Origin: Andeanibacterium fulvum
Lineage (GTDB): Bacteria; Pseudomonadota; Alphaproteobacteria; Sphingomonadales; Sphingomonadaceae
DNA: 64,000 nucleotides
Assembly (NCBI RefSeq): GCF_037154085.1
Contig: NZ_JBANRM010000002.1
Span: 496,001-560,000, forward strand
Reading direction: 5' to 3'
Part shown: in pieces, positions 41,613-50,118 of the stretch
Layout of the letters: every line of letters begins with the position of its first letter
How positions within the stretch are numbered: position 1 is the first letter of the stretch
Notes under the pieces: generated by a model
Database searches by the model: none
Seen by the model: only the letters and a program-made list of their open reading frames with translations
Told to the model about the DNA's origin: nothing
Translations under genes and position numbers: made by a program

Positions 41613-42485
41613 TCAGACCAGCCCCAGCACCTTGGCGGCGTTGTCCTTCATGATCAGCGGCATCACTTCCTCGCGGAAGCCCACTTCCTGTGCGGTGGCG
41701 ATCCACTTGTCGGGGTGGATCAGCGGGAAGTCGCTGCCGAACAGCATCTTATGCTTCAGCTGGGTGTTGGCGTACTGGATCACCTGCTTGGGGAAGTATT
41801 TGGGGCTCCAGCCCGACAGGTCGATGTAAACATTGGTCTTGTGCAGAGCCATGGAGAGGCTCTCGTCAACCCAGGGCCAGCTGGGATGGGCCAGGATGAT
41901 CTTCATGTCGGGGAAGTCCACCGCGACATCGTCAATCAGCATGGGCTGGCCGAACTTCAGATGCATGCCGCCGCCGCCGCGCATGCCGGTGCCCATGCCG
42001 GAATGGCCGGTATGGAAGATGGCGGGCAGGCCATATTCGGCGATCACTTCATAGATGGGATAGGCCATCCGGTCGGCCGGGTGGGCGTTCTGGGCGATGC
42101 CGTGGAACTTGAAGCCCTTCACGCCGTAATTCTCGATCAGGTCGCGCGCTTCGCGGGCGCCATACTTGCCCTTGTGCGGATCGATGCTGGCGAAGGCGAT
42201 GCAGATATCGTCGTTCTTCAGCGCCTGTTCGGCCACTTCGTAATTGCTGACGCGCTTGGCGCCCATGCCGCTTTCGCAGTCCACCGTGAACAGCACCAGC
42301 GCGATGTTGGTTTCGCGGTACAGCTCGATGATCTCGGGCATCTTGGGCCGCTGGCGCGGCGCCTTGAAATAGGCGCTGGCGGCATCGAAGAATTCGCCCA
42401 TCACCGGATCTTCCGGATCGTGGCACGAAACCTCCGCATGCACGTGGACGTCGATGGCGCGGATTTTGTTCAGGTCGATTGGCAC
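41613..42485 (-). CDS. Amidohydrolase-2-family protein
   Basis: The 290-residue TIM-barrel protein has the metal-site elements of the amidohydrolase/ACMSD-like family: IDVHVHAE near residue 12 (HxH), IFHTGHSG near 153, IILAHPSWPW near 190 and LFGSDFPL with the catalytic Asp near 253. This family includes decarboxylases (5-carboxyvanillate, gamma-resorcylate) and lactonases of aromatic pathways. The start is GTG. A terminator separates it from the aldehyde dehydrogenase gene upstream. Confidence 0.85.
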   Translation of the reverse strand: MPIDLNKIRAIDVHVHAEVSCHDPEDPVMGEFFDAASAYFKAPRQRPKMPEIIELYRETNIALVLFTVDCESGMGAKRVSNYEVAEQALKNDDICIAFASIDPHKGKYGAREARDLIENYGVKGFKFHGIAQNAHPADRMAYPIYEVIAEYGLPAIFHTGHSGMGTGMRGGGGMHLKFGQPMLIDDVAVDFPDMKIILAHPSWPWVDESLSMALHKTNVYIDLSGWSPKYFPKQVIQYANTQLKHKMLFGSDFPLIHPDKWIATAQEVGFREEVMPLIMKDNAAKVLGLV

Positions 42486-42503
42486 GTACGGTATCCCGGA
42501 TAT

Positions 42504-42540
42504 GAAAAGGCCCGCCCCGGCTGGTGCCGGAGGCGGGCCT
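42504..42540 (-). terminator. Terminator after the aldehyde dehydrogenase gene
   Basis: The minus strand reads AGGCCCGCC then TCCGG-CACCAG-CCGGG then GCGGGCCT, followed by TTTTC. It lies 15 bp past the ALDH stop and just before the amidohydrolase start, so the latter may have its own promoter or depend on read-through. Confidence 0.85.
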
Positions 42541-42555
42541 GACTTGTCAAAGAGT

Positions 42556-44070
42556 TTAGAGCTTCATCAGCACCGACTTGGTTTCGAGGTAAGCCTCGAG
42601 ACCCAGGCGGCCCTGTTCGTGGCCGATGCCGCTTTCCTTGTAGCCGCCGAAGGGCAGCGCGGGGTCGATCATCGCGTGGCAGTTGACCCACACGGTGCCG
42701 GCCTTGAGCTGGCTGGCGATGCGCACGGCGGCGCTGGCGTCCTTGGTCCAGACACCGGCGGCAAGGCCGAACGGCGTGTCGTTGGCTTCCTTCACCACTT
42801 CGTCGAGATCTTCGAAGCGCTGGGCGACCACGACCGGGCCGAAGATTTCCTCGCGAACGACGCTCATCTGCGGGTTCACGTCGGTCAGGATGGTCGGGCT
42901 GACATAATAGCCGCCATTGTTGGACGGCACGTCGCCGCCCATCAGCACGGAAGCGCCGTCGCGCTTGCCCGCTTCGATATAGCCGAGCACGCGTTCATGC
43001 TGTTCCTTCGACACCAGCGGGCCCATGTGGGCAGTGGGGTCCAGCGAGGGGCGCGGCGCCCAGAAATCGGCGGTTTCGGCCATGCCTTCCACCACCTTGT
43101 CGAACACGGACTTGTGCGCATAGAGGCGCGAACCGGCCACACAGACCTGGCCCGAGTTGAAGAAGATCGCGCCGGCAACGCCGGGGGCGGTTTCGGCAAC
43201 ATCGACGTCGGGCATGACCACGACCGGGCTCTTGCCGCCCAGTTCCAGCGTGACGTGCTTCAGCGTTTCGGTGGCGTTGCGGTTGATCAGCTTGCCGATC
43301 TCGGTCGAGCCGGTGAAGGCCACTTTGTCCACATCGGGGTGCTTGACCATGCGGTCACCCGCAGTGTGGCCATAGCCGGTGATGATGTTGACCACGCCGG
43401 CGGGGACGCCCGCTTCGTTGATCAGGTCAGCCAGGCGCAGCGCGGTGAGGCTGGTCTGTTCGGCGGGCTTCAGCACAGTGGTGCAGCCTGCGGCCAGAGC
43501 CGGGGCGATCTTGAGGCAGGCCATCAGCAGCGGGAAGTTCCACGGCACGATCTGCGCGCAGACGCCGACCGGTTCCTTGACCGTATAGGCGAACATCATG
43601 CCGCCCGGCATGGAATAGGGGGCCTGGGTTTCGCCGCCGATCTTGCCGGCCCAGCCAGCCATGTAGCGGAAGTGGGCGGCCGCGCCCGGCACGTCCACCG
43701 CATTGGCCATGCCTACCGGCTTGCCCACGTCGATCGCTTCCAGCTCGGCCAGTTCGGCGGCATGTGCTTCGATCAAATCGGCGATCTTGTGCATGGTCTT
43801 TTCACGCACGATCGGGGGCAGGTTGCGCCAGCGGCCATCGTCGAAGGCGGCGCGGGCGGCGGCAACAGCCCTGTCCACGTCCTTGTCGGTGGCTTCCACG
43901 AAGCTGGAAATGACCTTGCCCGACGAGGGATCTTCCACGTCGATGGTCTTGTCGCCCGAGCTGTCGACCCATTCGCCGTTGATGTAGAGCTGCGGCTTGC
44001 GTGCCAGCGCCCTCTTGGCGGCGTCCGAATATTCCCGCTGGGTGCGGTCGATGGTGGTGATCTCGTTCAT
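42556..44070 (-). CDS. NAD(P)-dependent aldehyde dehydrogenase
   Basis: The 504-residue protein has the ALDH signatures: VPWNFPLLMACLKIAPALAAG near residue 173, the cofactor loop AFTGSTEIGKLI, the general-base motif VTLELGGKSP near 270 and the catalytic Cys in FNSGQVCVAGSRLYAH near 305. It probably oxidises an aromatic or aliphatic aldehyde, for instance the product of the PQQ alcohol dehydrogenase just upstream. The ribosome site AGGA is present. Its own terminator follows. Confidence 0.92.
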   Translation of the reverse strand: MNEITTIDRTQREYSDAAKRALARKPQLYINGEWVDSSGDKTIDVEDPSSGKVISSFVEATDKDVDRAVAAARAAFDDGRWRNLPPIVREKTMHKIADLIEAHAAELAELEAIDVGKPVGMANAVDVPGAAAHFRYMAGWAGKIGGETQAPYSMPGGMMFAYTVKEPVGVCAQIVPWNFPLLMACLKIAPALAAGCTTVLKPAEQTSLTALRLADLINEAGVPAGVVNIITGYGHTAGDRMVKHPDVDKVAFTGSTEIGKLINRNATETLKHVTLELGGKSPVVVMPDVDVAETAPGVAGAIFFNSGQVCVAGSRLYAHKSVFDKVVEGMAETADFWAPRPSLDPTAHMGPLVSKEQHERVLGYIEAGKRDGASVLMGGDVPSNNGGYYVSPTILTDVNPQMSVVREEIFGPVVVAQRFEDLDEVVKEANDTPFGLAAGVWTKDASAAVRIASQLKAGTVWVNCHAMIDPALPFGGYKESGIGHEQGRLGLEAYLETKSVLMKL

Positions 44071-44176
44071 CTCAGGTCCTTTCCCGAAGCGAATCCCTAT
44101 TGCTCGCTCAAACTACCACAAATTCCGTCTCTCTGCCCATGGCGGGCAGGGCGCCAATGTAACGTGCGTTATAATC

Positions 44177-44212
44177 TCCGGCGCATTTCTGTCGATTCAG
44201 AAATGCGCCGGA
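44177..44212. promoter_or_regulatory. Perfect 15-bp hairpin between PQQ-ADH and ALDH genes
   Basis: TCCGGCGCATTTCTG (44177-44191) and its exact complement (44198-44212) surround a 6-base loop. No U tract follows on the minus strand. It lies 40 bp after the PQQ-ADH stop and about 107 bp before the ALDH start, so it may be an attenuator, mRNA 3'-end stabiliser or operator. Confidence 0.6.
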
Positions 44213-44251
44213 ATAGCCTTCAAATGCGCCCGGTTTGCCTCTGGTTCCCCA

Positions 44252-46363
44252 TCAGCTTCCGGGCCCGCCGAGCTTCTTGTCCTCATTGGCGCGCATGATG
44301 ACATATTGGCGGATGCTCTCGATCTCCTGCCGCGAGAGCGTGCCGGCGAAGCTCACCATGCCGTTATCCTGCAACGCGCCGTCATGCACTACAGTGGCCC
44401 AGCCATTGGCATCGCCCAGCAGGGCGCTGCGGCGCAGGTCGGGCAGCACGGTGGAGCCTACCGCCGCATCGCCATGGCACTGCCCGCAATAGCGGCCGTA
44501 ATTATAGACGGCCGAGGCCAGCTTGGTCTTGTCGCCGGTGAAGGGCGGCGGATCGAGCGGCATGCGCGACAGCGGCGGGGCGGGGGGCAGCTTGGCCGTG
44601 CCGCCCAGCTTGAACACCAGCAGGCGCGAGATGTTGGGCACGGGGCCCGCCACTTCGTTCAGCACGCCCCCGGGCGCCAGCGGCCAGATGCCGCCCCAGC
44701 CCGCCAGCACGGCGACATATTGCTCGCCATCGATCATATAGGTCATCGGCGGGGCGACCACGCCGGTCTGTGCGGCGAAGGACCATAGCTGCTTGCCGTC
44801 CCTGGCATCGTAGGCGACGAAATTGCCCGCCGCGGTACCCTGGAACAGCAGGCCCCCGGCGGTGGAGAGCAACCCGCCATTCCACGGGCCCTTGTAGGGT
44901 ACGCGCCAGCGTTCCTTCTGCGCCACCGGGTCCCACGCCACCAGCGCGCCCTTGGTCGCCGCGCGGGCGCCGTTGCGGGCGGCAAGGTCGGCGGGCATGC
45001 CGCCTGCGGCCTGGTCGATGCCTACGTTGAAGCCGCGCTTCGTGTTGGGCTTCCAGTTCGCCTCGGGGAAATAGGGGAAGGCCGCCTCGATCACCGGGAT
45101 ATAGACCAGCCCTTCCTTCGGGCTGAACGCCATCGGGTGCCAGCTATGCGCCCCGCCCGCGCCGGGCGTGGAGACGAAGGGCTTGCCCGTCTTGTCATAG
45201 CGCGCCTCGGGCACTTCGACGGGGCGCCCGGTCTTCATGTCCACCCCGGTGGTCCAGGTCTGGTGCGTATAGGCCTTGGCGGAGATCAGCTTGCCGGTCT
45301 CGCGGTCGATCACGTAGAAGAAGCCATTCTTGGGCGCCTGCATCAGCACCTTGCGGTCTTTCCCGTCGATCTTCAGCGTGGCCAGCATAATGTGCTGCGT
45401 GGCGGTGAAGTCCCACGTCTCGCCCGGCGTTTCCTGATAGTGCCAGACATATTCGCCGCTATCCGGCCGGATCGCCACGATAGAGCTGAGATAGAGATTG
45501 TCGCCGCCGCCCGGCGAACGATAGGACTGGTTCCAGGGCGAGCCATTGCCGACGCCGATATAGAGCAGGTCCAGTTCCGGATCGTAGGCCATGGAATCCC
45601 ACACGGTACCGCCACCGCCCAGCTTCCAGAACTCGCCGTTCCAGGTCTTGCGGGCCTTGGCGAGATATTCCGGCTCGTCCTTCGCCTCATCCGGTGCGCC
45701 GGGCACCGTGTAGAAGCGCCACAGCTGCTTGCCGCTGTCGGCATCATAGGCGCTGACATAGCCGCGCACGCCATATTCGGCGCCGCCATTGCCGATGATC
45801 ACCTTGCCCTTCACCACGCGCGGGGCGCCGGTGATCGTATAGGCCTTGGTCTGGTCGACCGTGACCTGCGACCAGACTTCCTTGCCCGTCTCGCGGTCCA
45901 GCGCGATCAGGCGGCCGTCCAGCGTGCCGAGGAACAGCTTGTCGCCCCAGGCGCCAAGCCCGCGATTGACCACGTCGCAACAGGCCTTCACGCCTGTCTC
46001 GCCCGGCACCTTGGGATCGTATTCCCACAGGAGCTTGCCGGTCTTCCCGTCATAGGCCTTCACCTTGCTCCACGCCGTGGTGATGTAGAGCTTGCCGCCG
46101 ATCATCAGCGGCGTGCCTTCCTGCCCGCGCGCCGTATCGAGATCGGCCGACCAGGCGAGGCCCAGATCCTTGACGTTATCGAGGTTGATCTTGTCGAGCG
46201 GGGAATAGCGCTGCTCGCCATAATCGCGCCCATAAGTCAGCCATTCGCCGTCGGGCGGGGAGACGATCATCGCCTCCGTCACGCCGCCTTCGGCGCTTTC
46301 GCTCTTGCTGCAGCCCGCCAGGGCCAGCGACGCGGCGAGTGCCGCGATAATTCCAAGCCGCAT
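44252..46363 (-). CDS. PQQ-dependent alcohol dehydrogenase with C-terminal cytochrome c domain
   Basis: The 703-residue protein is a quinohaemoprotein alcohol dehydrogenase. It begins with a lipoprotein-type signal (LALAGC), then an eight-bladed propeller with the disulfide-forming vicinal cysteines KACCDVVNRG near 128, repeated W-docking motifs, and the catalytic-Asp region ETWDFTATQ near 317. A cytochrome c domain follows with YCGQCHGDAA near 624. The residue two after the catalytic Asp is Thr rather than the Asp of lanthanide enzymes, so calcium is expected. It would oxidise primary alcohols in the periplasm and pass electrons to cytochromes. PQQ synthesis genes are not in the window. Confidence 0.9.
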   Translation of the reverse strand: MRLGIIAALAASLALAGCSKSESAEGGVTEAMIVSPPDGEWLTYGRDYGEQRYSPLDKINLDNVKDLGLAWSADLDTARGQEGTPLMIGGKLYITTAWSKVKAYDGKTGKLLWEYDPKVPGETGVKACCDVVNRGLGAWGDKLFLGTLDGRLIALDRETGKEVWSQVTVDQTKAYTITGAPRVVKGKVIIGNGGAEYGVRGYVSAYDADSGKQLWRFYTVPGAPDEAKDEPEYLAKARKTWNGEFWKLGGGGTVWDSMAYDPELDLLYIGVGNGSPWNQSYRSPGGGDNLYLSSIVAIRPDSGEYVWHYQETPGETWDFTATQHIMLATLKIDGKDRKVLMQAPKNGFFYVIDRETGKLISAKAYTHQTWTTGVDMKTGRPVEVPEARYDKTGKPFVSTPGAGGAHSWHPMAFSPKEGLVYIPVIEAAFPYFPEANWKPNTKRGFNVGIDQAAGGMPADLAARNGARAATKGALVAWDPVAQKERWRVPYKGPWNGGLLSTAGGLLFQGTAAGNFVAYDARDGKQLWSFAAQTGVVAPPMTYMIDGEQYVAVLAGWGGIWPLAPGGVLNEVAGPVPNISRLLVFKLGGTAKLPPAPPLSRMPLDPPPFTGDKTKLASAVYNYGRYCGQCHGDAAVGSTVLPDLRRSALLGDANGWATVVHDGALQDNGMVSFAGTLSRQEIESIRQYVIMRANEDKKLGGPGS

Positions 46364-46421
46364 TCACACCTCCCAATCGGCCCTGCCGTGATCCCTCCGG
46401 CGCAGGCCCGTTTCATCTCGT

Positions 46422-47210
46422 TCAACCCCAGCGATTGATTTCCGGCCCCGGCGCGAAGCTGCGCAGCGGATCGTCCGTCTGCGCACGGGCCAGCGCGCGC
46501 TGGACGCTGGGCCGCGTGCGCACCCGGTCCATCCAGGCCGCCAGCTTCGGCTTGCCTCCGAAAGCGGCAGGTTCCAGCAGCGCGGCAGGCGCCAGCCAGG
46601 CATAGGTTTCCAGATCGGCGATGGAGAAGCTGCCCATCAGCCACTCGCGCCCGTCGGCCAGCTGGCCCTCGGCGCGTTCGGCGAACTGGGCGATCTTGGC
46701 GCGGCTGTCCTCGCTCTTTGCCTCGTCGCCCGCGCCATCGCGCAAATCCTGCCAGCGCTGGCGCAGGTCCTCGCTGACGATGGCGTCGGACAGGGCGGCG
46801 AACTCGCCCGCATCCATCGCGGCCAGCGGAGCCTGCGCATGGGCGAAAGCGCCGAGCCAGGCGACGGCCGGGCTCAGCCGCTCGGTCACCTGCCGGCACC
46901 ACATCATCATCTGCCAATGGGCATAGGGATCGCTGGGCTGAAGGCCGCAGCCGCCGGCCTGCTCATCCAGATACTGGGCGAGGAACACTGCCTCGGTCAT
47001 GGCCTCGCCGCCGATCACCAGCACCGGCCCTTCGCCTTCCACGGCAAAGTCCAGCGCCACGCTTTCGGTAATGCCGGGCAGGCGGTGCCGTTCGCCCTTC
47101 AGCAGGTCGATGGGGCGGCATTCGATGGCCAGCCCGCTTTCCTCCAGCGCCGCCAGCACGCTGAGCGAGGGGCCATTGGGTTCGCCGTGATAGAGGATCG
47201 CCTCGCTCAT
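46422..47210 (-). CDS. Glutathione S-transferase family protein
   Basis: The 262-residue protein has an N-terminal thioredoxin-like GST domain (ILYHGEPNGPSLSVLAALEESG with Ser near 15, then VLVIGGEAMTEAVFLAQYLDE) and an all-helical C-terminal domain (SFSIADLETYAWLAP). The conserved cis-Pro segment is less clear than in its neighbour. It overlaps the upstream GST by 4 nt (ATGA), so they are cotranslated and may form a heterodimer, as SYK-6 etherase-type enzymes are sometimes paired. The function is inferred only at family level. Confidence 0.8.
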   Translation of the reverse strand: MSEAILYHGEPNGPSLSVLAALEESGLAIECRPIDLLKGERHRLPGITESVALDFAVEGEGPVLVIGGEAMTEAVFLAQYLDEQAGGCGLQPSDPYAHWQMMMWCRQVTERLSPAVAWLGAFAHAQAPLAAMDAGEFAALSDAIVSEDLRQRWQDLRDGAGDEAKSEDSRAKIAQFAERAEGQLADGREWLMGSFSIADLETYAWLAPAALLEPAAFGGKPKLAAWMDRVRTRPSVQRALARAQTDDPLRSFAPGPEINRWG

Positions 47211-47977
47211 TCGCCCAGCTCCTCCATCACGAGGCCATAGCGCTTGGCGAGGTCCGTGGTGCCCATGGCCCAGGTCTGCTTCACCGCCGGGCGGCGATAG
47301 ACGCGCCGCAGCCAGGCCATGATGTTCGGCGTCTTCTCCACGCTGGCCAGGTCCGGCTGACTGACGGGCAGCGAATAGGTGGAATTAAACACGTTGATGT
47401 CCGCCAGCGAATAGGTGTCGCTCGCCACATAATCCCGCTTGCCCAGTTCCGCTTCCAGCATGTCGATGCCCAGCGCCACGCGGCGTCGGCTTTCGGCAAG
47501 CTCCTCGGGCGAGAATTGGCCGTAGATCGCCTTGCGCCATGCGCGGCGGCGTTCGGGCAGGGGAATGCGGCCGATGGCGGCTTCCAGCTCCGCCGGGTCC
47601 TTCTCGCGAACCTTGGGGCCGACAAAGGCGCTCCATCCGATCATGGAGAAGCTGGGGCCAAGCCACTGGTCCATGAACTTCATCCACCAGCGGATGCGCC
47701 AGCGATCCTGCGCATCGGCGGGCATCAGGGCCGGGCCGTCAAACGCCTCGTTCACATATTCCATGATCGCGGTGCTCTCGGTCAGCACCCTGTCGCCATG
47801 AGTCATCGCCGGGATCGTGCCCTGCGGATTGATTGCCAGATATTCGGGCCTGTGCTGGTCGAACTCCAGCATGTTGATGTAGCGGCTCTGAAAGGGAACG
47901 CCCTTTTCCACCAGCGCAAGCATCGGCTTGCCGGAATTGGCGTTGGGCTCCCAGTGATAGAGCGTCACGTCGGCCAT
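47207..47977 (-). CDS. LigF-like glutathione S-transferase
   Basis: The 256-residue protein resembles the etherase-type GSTs: MADVTLYHWEPNANSGKPML with Ser at position 15, FDQHRPEYLAINPQGTIPAM with the cis-Pro, TESTAIMEYVNEAF, and C-terminal YSLADINVFNSTY. The chosen ATG has GGAGG six bases upstream; the frame extends 66 codons further without protein-like sequence. The operator-like palindrome at 48012 lies 34 bp before the start. It could cleave beta-aryl ethers or remove glutathione from an adduct. Confidence 0.8.
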   Translation of the reverse strand: MADVTLYHWEPNANSGKPMLALVEKGVPFQSRYINMLEFDQHRPEYLAINPQGTIPAMTHGDRVLTESTAIMEYVNEAFDGPALMPADAQDRWRIRWWMKFMDQWLGPSFSMIGWSAFVGPKVREKDPAELEAAIGRIPLPERRRAWRKAIYGQFSPEELAESRRRVALGIDMLEAELGKRDYVASDTYSLADINVFNSTYSLPVSQPDLASVEKTPNIMAWLRRVYRRPAVKQTWAMGTTDLAKRYGLVMEELGE

Positions 47978-48011
47978 CCACATCCTCCCACGGCGCCTGT
48001 GCGGCGCTCGT

Positions 48012-48030
48012 TTGTAAGCAACACTTACGG
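48012..48030. promoter_or_regulatory. 19-bp operator-like palindrome between the GST pair and metE-like gene
   Basis: TTGTAAG-CAACA-CTTACGG matches the site at 35490 in length and layout, with the last two bases departing from symmetry. It lies 34 bp before the GST start on one side and 175 bp before the MetE-like start on the other. Confidence 0.55.
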
Positions 48031-48205
48031 TTCGCCCGCGAGTCCGGTCAAGCGGCGAAAACGCGCGATTGCCTGCGCTGCGGCGCACAAATTTCCATTG
48101 CTTCGGCTGGGGGAATGCCTGTATCCCATGCGGGTCAGAAGAGCGCGAGCCCGCGTTATGACCCTGGCTTAGCACTGCTATAGCTTAAGATCAGGAAACT
48201 CTCAC

Positions 48206-49315
48206 ATGACCACCAAACTGCCCTCGCGCGCCGACCATGTCGGCTCCTTCCTGCGTCCGCGCGAGATTATCGAAGCGCGCGAGCATCGCGCGGCCAACAA
48301 CATCGACTATGCCACCCTGCGCAAGATCGAGGACAAGGCGATTGCCGACCTCGTGAAATGGGAAGAGGAGCTGGGCCTCAAGGCGATCACCGATGGCGAA
48401 TTCCGCCGCTATTTCTTCCATACCGACTTCCTGCTGAAGCTGGACGGGGTGGAAGAACAGGGCGGTATCGCCAAGGCCTTCAAGAACGACACCGGCAAGG
48501 ACGTGCATTTCGCCCCGCCCAAGATGGTCGTTTCGGGCAAGATCCGCCATGTCGAACCGATCCAGCTGGCCGATTACCAATATCTCGCCAGCCTGACGAA
48601 AGAGACCGCCAAGGTGGCGATCCCTTCGCCCACCATGCTGCATTTCCGTGCGGGTCGCAGCGGCATTCCCGAAGACGTCTATCCCACGATGGACGAATTC
48701 TACGCCGACGTGGCCGCCGCCTATCGCGCGGAAGTGACGAGCCTTGCCGATGCGGGTTGCCGCTACATCCAGATGGACGACACCAACCTCGCCTATCTGT
48801 GCGACGATACCCACCGGGCCGATGCCGCCGCGCGCGGGGTCGATCCCAACGACACGCCGCGCCAGTATGCCAAGCTCATCAATGAGAGCTTCGCGAGCGC
48901 GCCGGCCGACATGATCAAGGCGGTCCACCTGTGCCGGGGCAATTTCCGCTCCAGCTGGGCGGCCGAAGGCGGCTATGAGCCGGTGGCCGAGATCATGTTC
49001 AACGAACTCGATATCGACGCCTTCTTCCTTGAATATGACGATCCCCGCTCGGGCGACTTCGCCCCGCTGCGCTTCCTGCCCAAGGGCAAGACGGTGGTGC
49101 TGGGCCTCGTCACCACCAAGCTCGGCGAGCTGGAAACCAAGGACGATATCAAGCGCCGGATCGACGAGGCGGCCAAGTTCGCCCCGCTCGACCAGCTGGC
49201 CCTGTCGCCGCAATGCGGCTTCGCCAGCACGGTCCACGGCAACGACATCTCCACCGAGCAGCAGGCGGCCAAGATCCGCCTGGTGATCGAAGTGGCCGAG
49301 GAAGTCTGGGGCTAA
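48206..49315 (+). CDS. MetE C-terminal-domain-like (cobalamin-independent methionine synthase II) protein
   Basis: The 369-residue protein corresponds to the catalytic C-terminal domain of MetE without the N-terminal half. Zinc-ligand positions are visible: AVHLCRGNFRSS near residue 240 (His and Cys) and LALSPQCGFAS near 334 (Cys). MetE moves the methyl of 5-methyl-THF to a thiol. Standing in an island with a LigM-type enzyme that makes 5-methyl-THF, it could regenerate THF; related short proteins also handle other thiols such as coenzyme M. True methionine synthesis is unproven. AGGA lies nine bases before the ATG. Confidence 0.8.
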   Translation: MTTKLPSRADHVGSFLRPREIIEAREHRAANNIDYATLRKIEDKAIADLVKWEEELGLKAITDGEFRRYFFHTDFLLKLDGVEEQGGIAKAFKNDTGKDVHFAPPKMVVSGKIRHVEPIQLADYQYLASLTKETAKVAIPSPTMLHFRAGRSGIPEDVYPTMDEFYADVAAAYRAEVTSLADAGCRYIQMDDTNLAYLCDDTHRADAAARGVDPNDTPRQYAKLINESFASAPADMIKAVHLCRGNFRSSWAAEGGYEPVAEIMFNELDIDAFFLEYDDPRSGDFAPLRFLPKGKTVVLGLVTTKLGELETKDDIKRRIDEAAKFAPLDQLALSPQCGFASTVHGNDISTEQQAAKIRLVIEVAEEVWG

Positions 49316-49332
49316 GCACCCCCGCCTGTTTC

Positions 49333-49365
49333 GTCACTGCGAGGGCATCTGCCCCTCGCAGTGAC
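49333..49365. terminator. 13-bp hairpin between convergent genes
   Basis: GTCACTGCGAGGG (49333-49345) pairs exactly with CCCTCGCAGTGAC (49353-49365). It lies 17 bp after the MetE-like stop and 12 bp before the GFA-like stop. There is no U tract, so the function as terminator is tentative. Confidence 0.5.
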
Positions 49366-49377
49366 AAGCAGGGCGGA

Positions 49378-49785
49378 TCAGGCCGGAAGGCCTTCAAGCC
49401 TGGGAATATCGCGCATCGCATCCTCCCAGCGTGCCCGGCTGGCAGTGCAGATATGGGCGACCGGGGAAATCTCCACCTCCCCGTCAAGGCTGCCTGCGGG
49501 CACTACAAGCAAAGCGCCTCCCATCTGGATGCTTGGCAGAGCGGCTCCACAAACGGAGCAGAAGCTCTTCGCATGCCGGGTATCCGGGATCTGATAATGA
49601 GCGATCTTCTCCTCGCCGTTACGCCATGTGACTGCCGCCGTCGTTGAAAACAGGTTCGCCGCATGCGCGGAACCCGTGTCTTTCCGGCAGCGGCCGCAGT
49701 GGCACAGGAAGAAGCTTTCGAAGGCTCCCTCGATCTCGAACTGCACCGCGCCGCATTGGCACGAACCCGACGTGATCTGCGGCAT
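49378..49785 (-). CDS. GFA/CENP-V-fold zinc protein
   Basis: The 135-residue protein belongs to the family of glutathione-dependent formaldehyde-activating enzyme: GSCQCGAVQFEIEG near residue 7, FLCHCGRCRKDTGS near 27 and FCSVCGAAL near 75 provide the zinc cysteines. Family members are often annotated as S-hydroxymethylglutathione synthases, though this activity is disputed. Formaldehyde could arise from aromatic side chains in this pathway. The start at 49785 has GGAGGA upstream. Confidence 0.8.
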   Translation of the reverse strand: MPQITSGSCQCGAVQFEIEGAFESFFLCHCGRCRKDTGSAHAANLFSTTAAVTWRNGEEKIAHYQIPDTRHAKSFCSVCGAALPSIQMGGALLVVPAGSLDGEVEISPVAHICTASRARWEDAMRDIPRLEGLPA

Positions 49786-49910
49786 AGGTGTTCCTCCCGT
49801 TGGCTTCATCGCCTCTTCTGTGGGGCCTATGCTTGGTTCGATGAAGAAATGCCACCAGACGGTTGCAGCAGGGCGCCTGCGCTCGCGGGAATGACAAATT
49901 CTTCCAACTT

Positions 49911-50013
49911 CCGTTCGTCCTGAGCCTGTCGAAGGACACGCACCAGCCTTCGCCCAACAAGGAGTGCCGGGCTGGCGGTTTCCCGTGTCCTTCGACAGGC
50001 TCAGGACGAACGG
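49911..50013. repeat. Perfect 30-bp inverted repeat in a 333-bp gene-free gap
   Basis: The gap from 49786 to 50118 holds a 30-bp sequence at 49911-49940 (starting CCGTTCGTCCTGAGCCTGTC) whose exact reverse complement is at 49984-50013. The rest of the gap shows only a terminator at its right end. It is the same family as the repeat at 41492. Confidence 0.9.
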
Positions 50014-50063
50014 GTGCGGGGAGGGGCGGGCGCGGGGAGGGGGCCACCAAGGCGCACATACAA

Positions 50064-50098
50064 AAAGGGCGGCCCCGAGAGGCCGCCCTTTCTTTTTC
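50064..50098. terminator. Terminator after the first TonB receptor gene
   Basis: A perfect 11-bp stem (AAAGGGCGGCC at 50064-50074, GGCCGCCCTTT at 50081-50091) has an A run on the left and a T run on the right, so it can end transcripts in both directions. It lies 27 bp past the receptor stop. Confidence 0.92.
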
Positions 50099-50118
50099 CG
50101 GTATGCCGGAGTTTCGGA

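Noticed and set aside
44252..46363. Lanthanide-dependent XoxF-type enzyme
   Set aside because: The residue two after the catalytic Asp is Thr and a cytochrome c domain is fused, both arguing for a calcium-type quinohaemoprotein.
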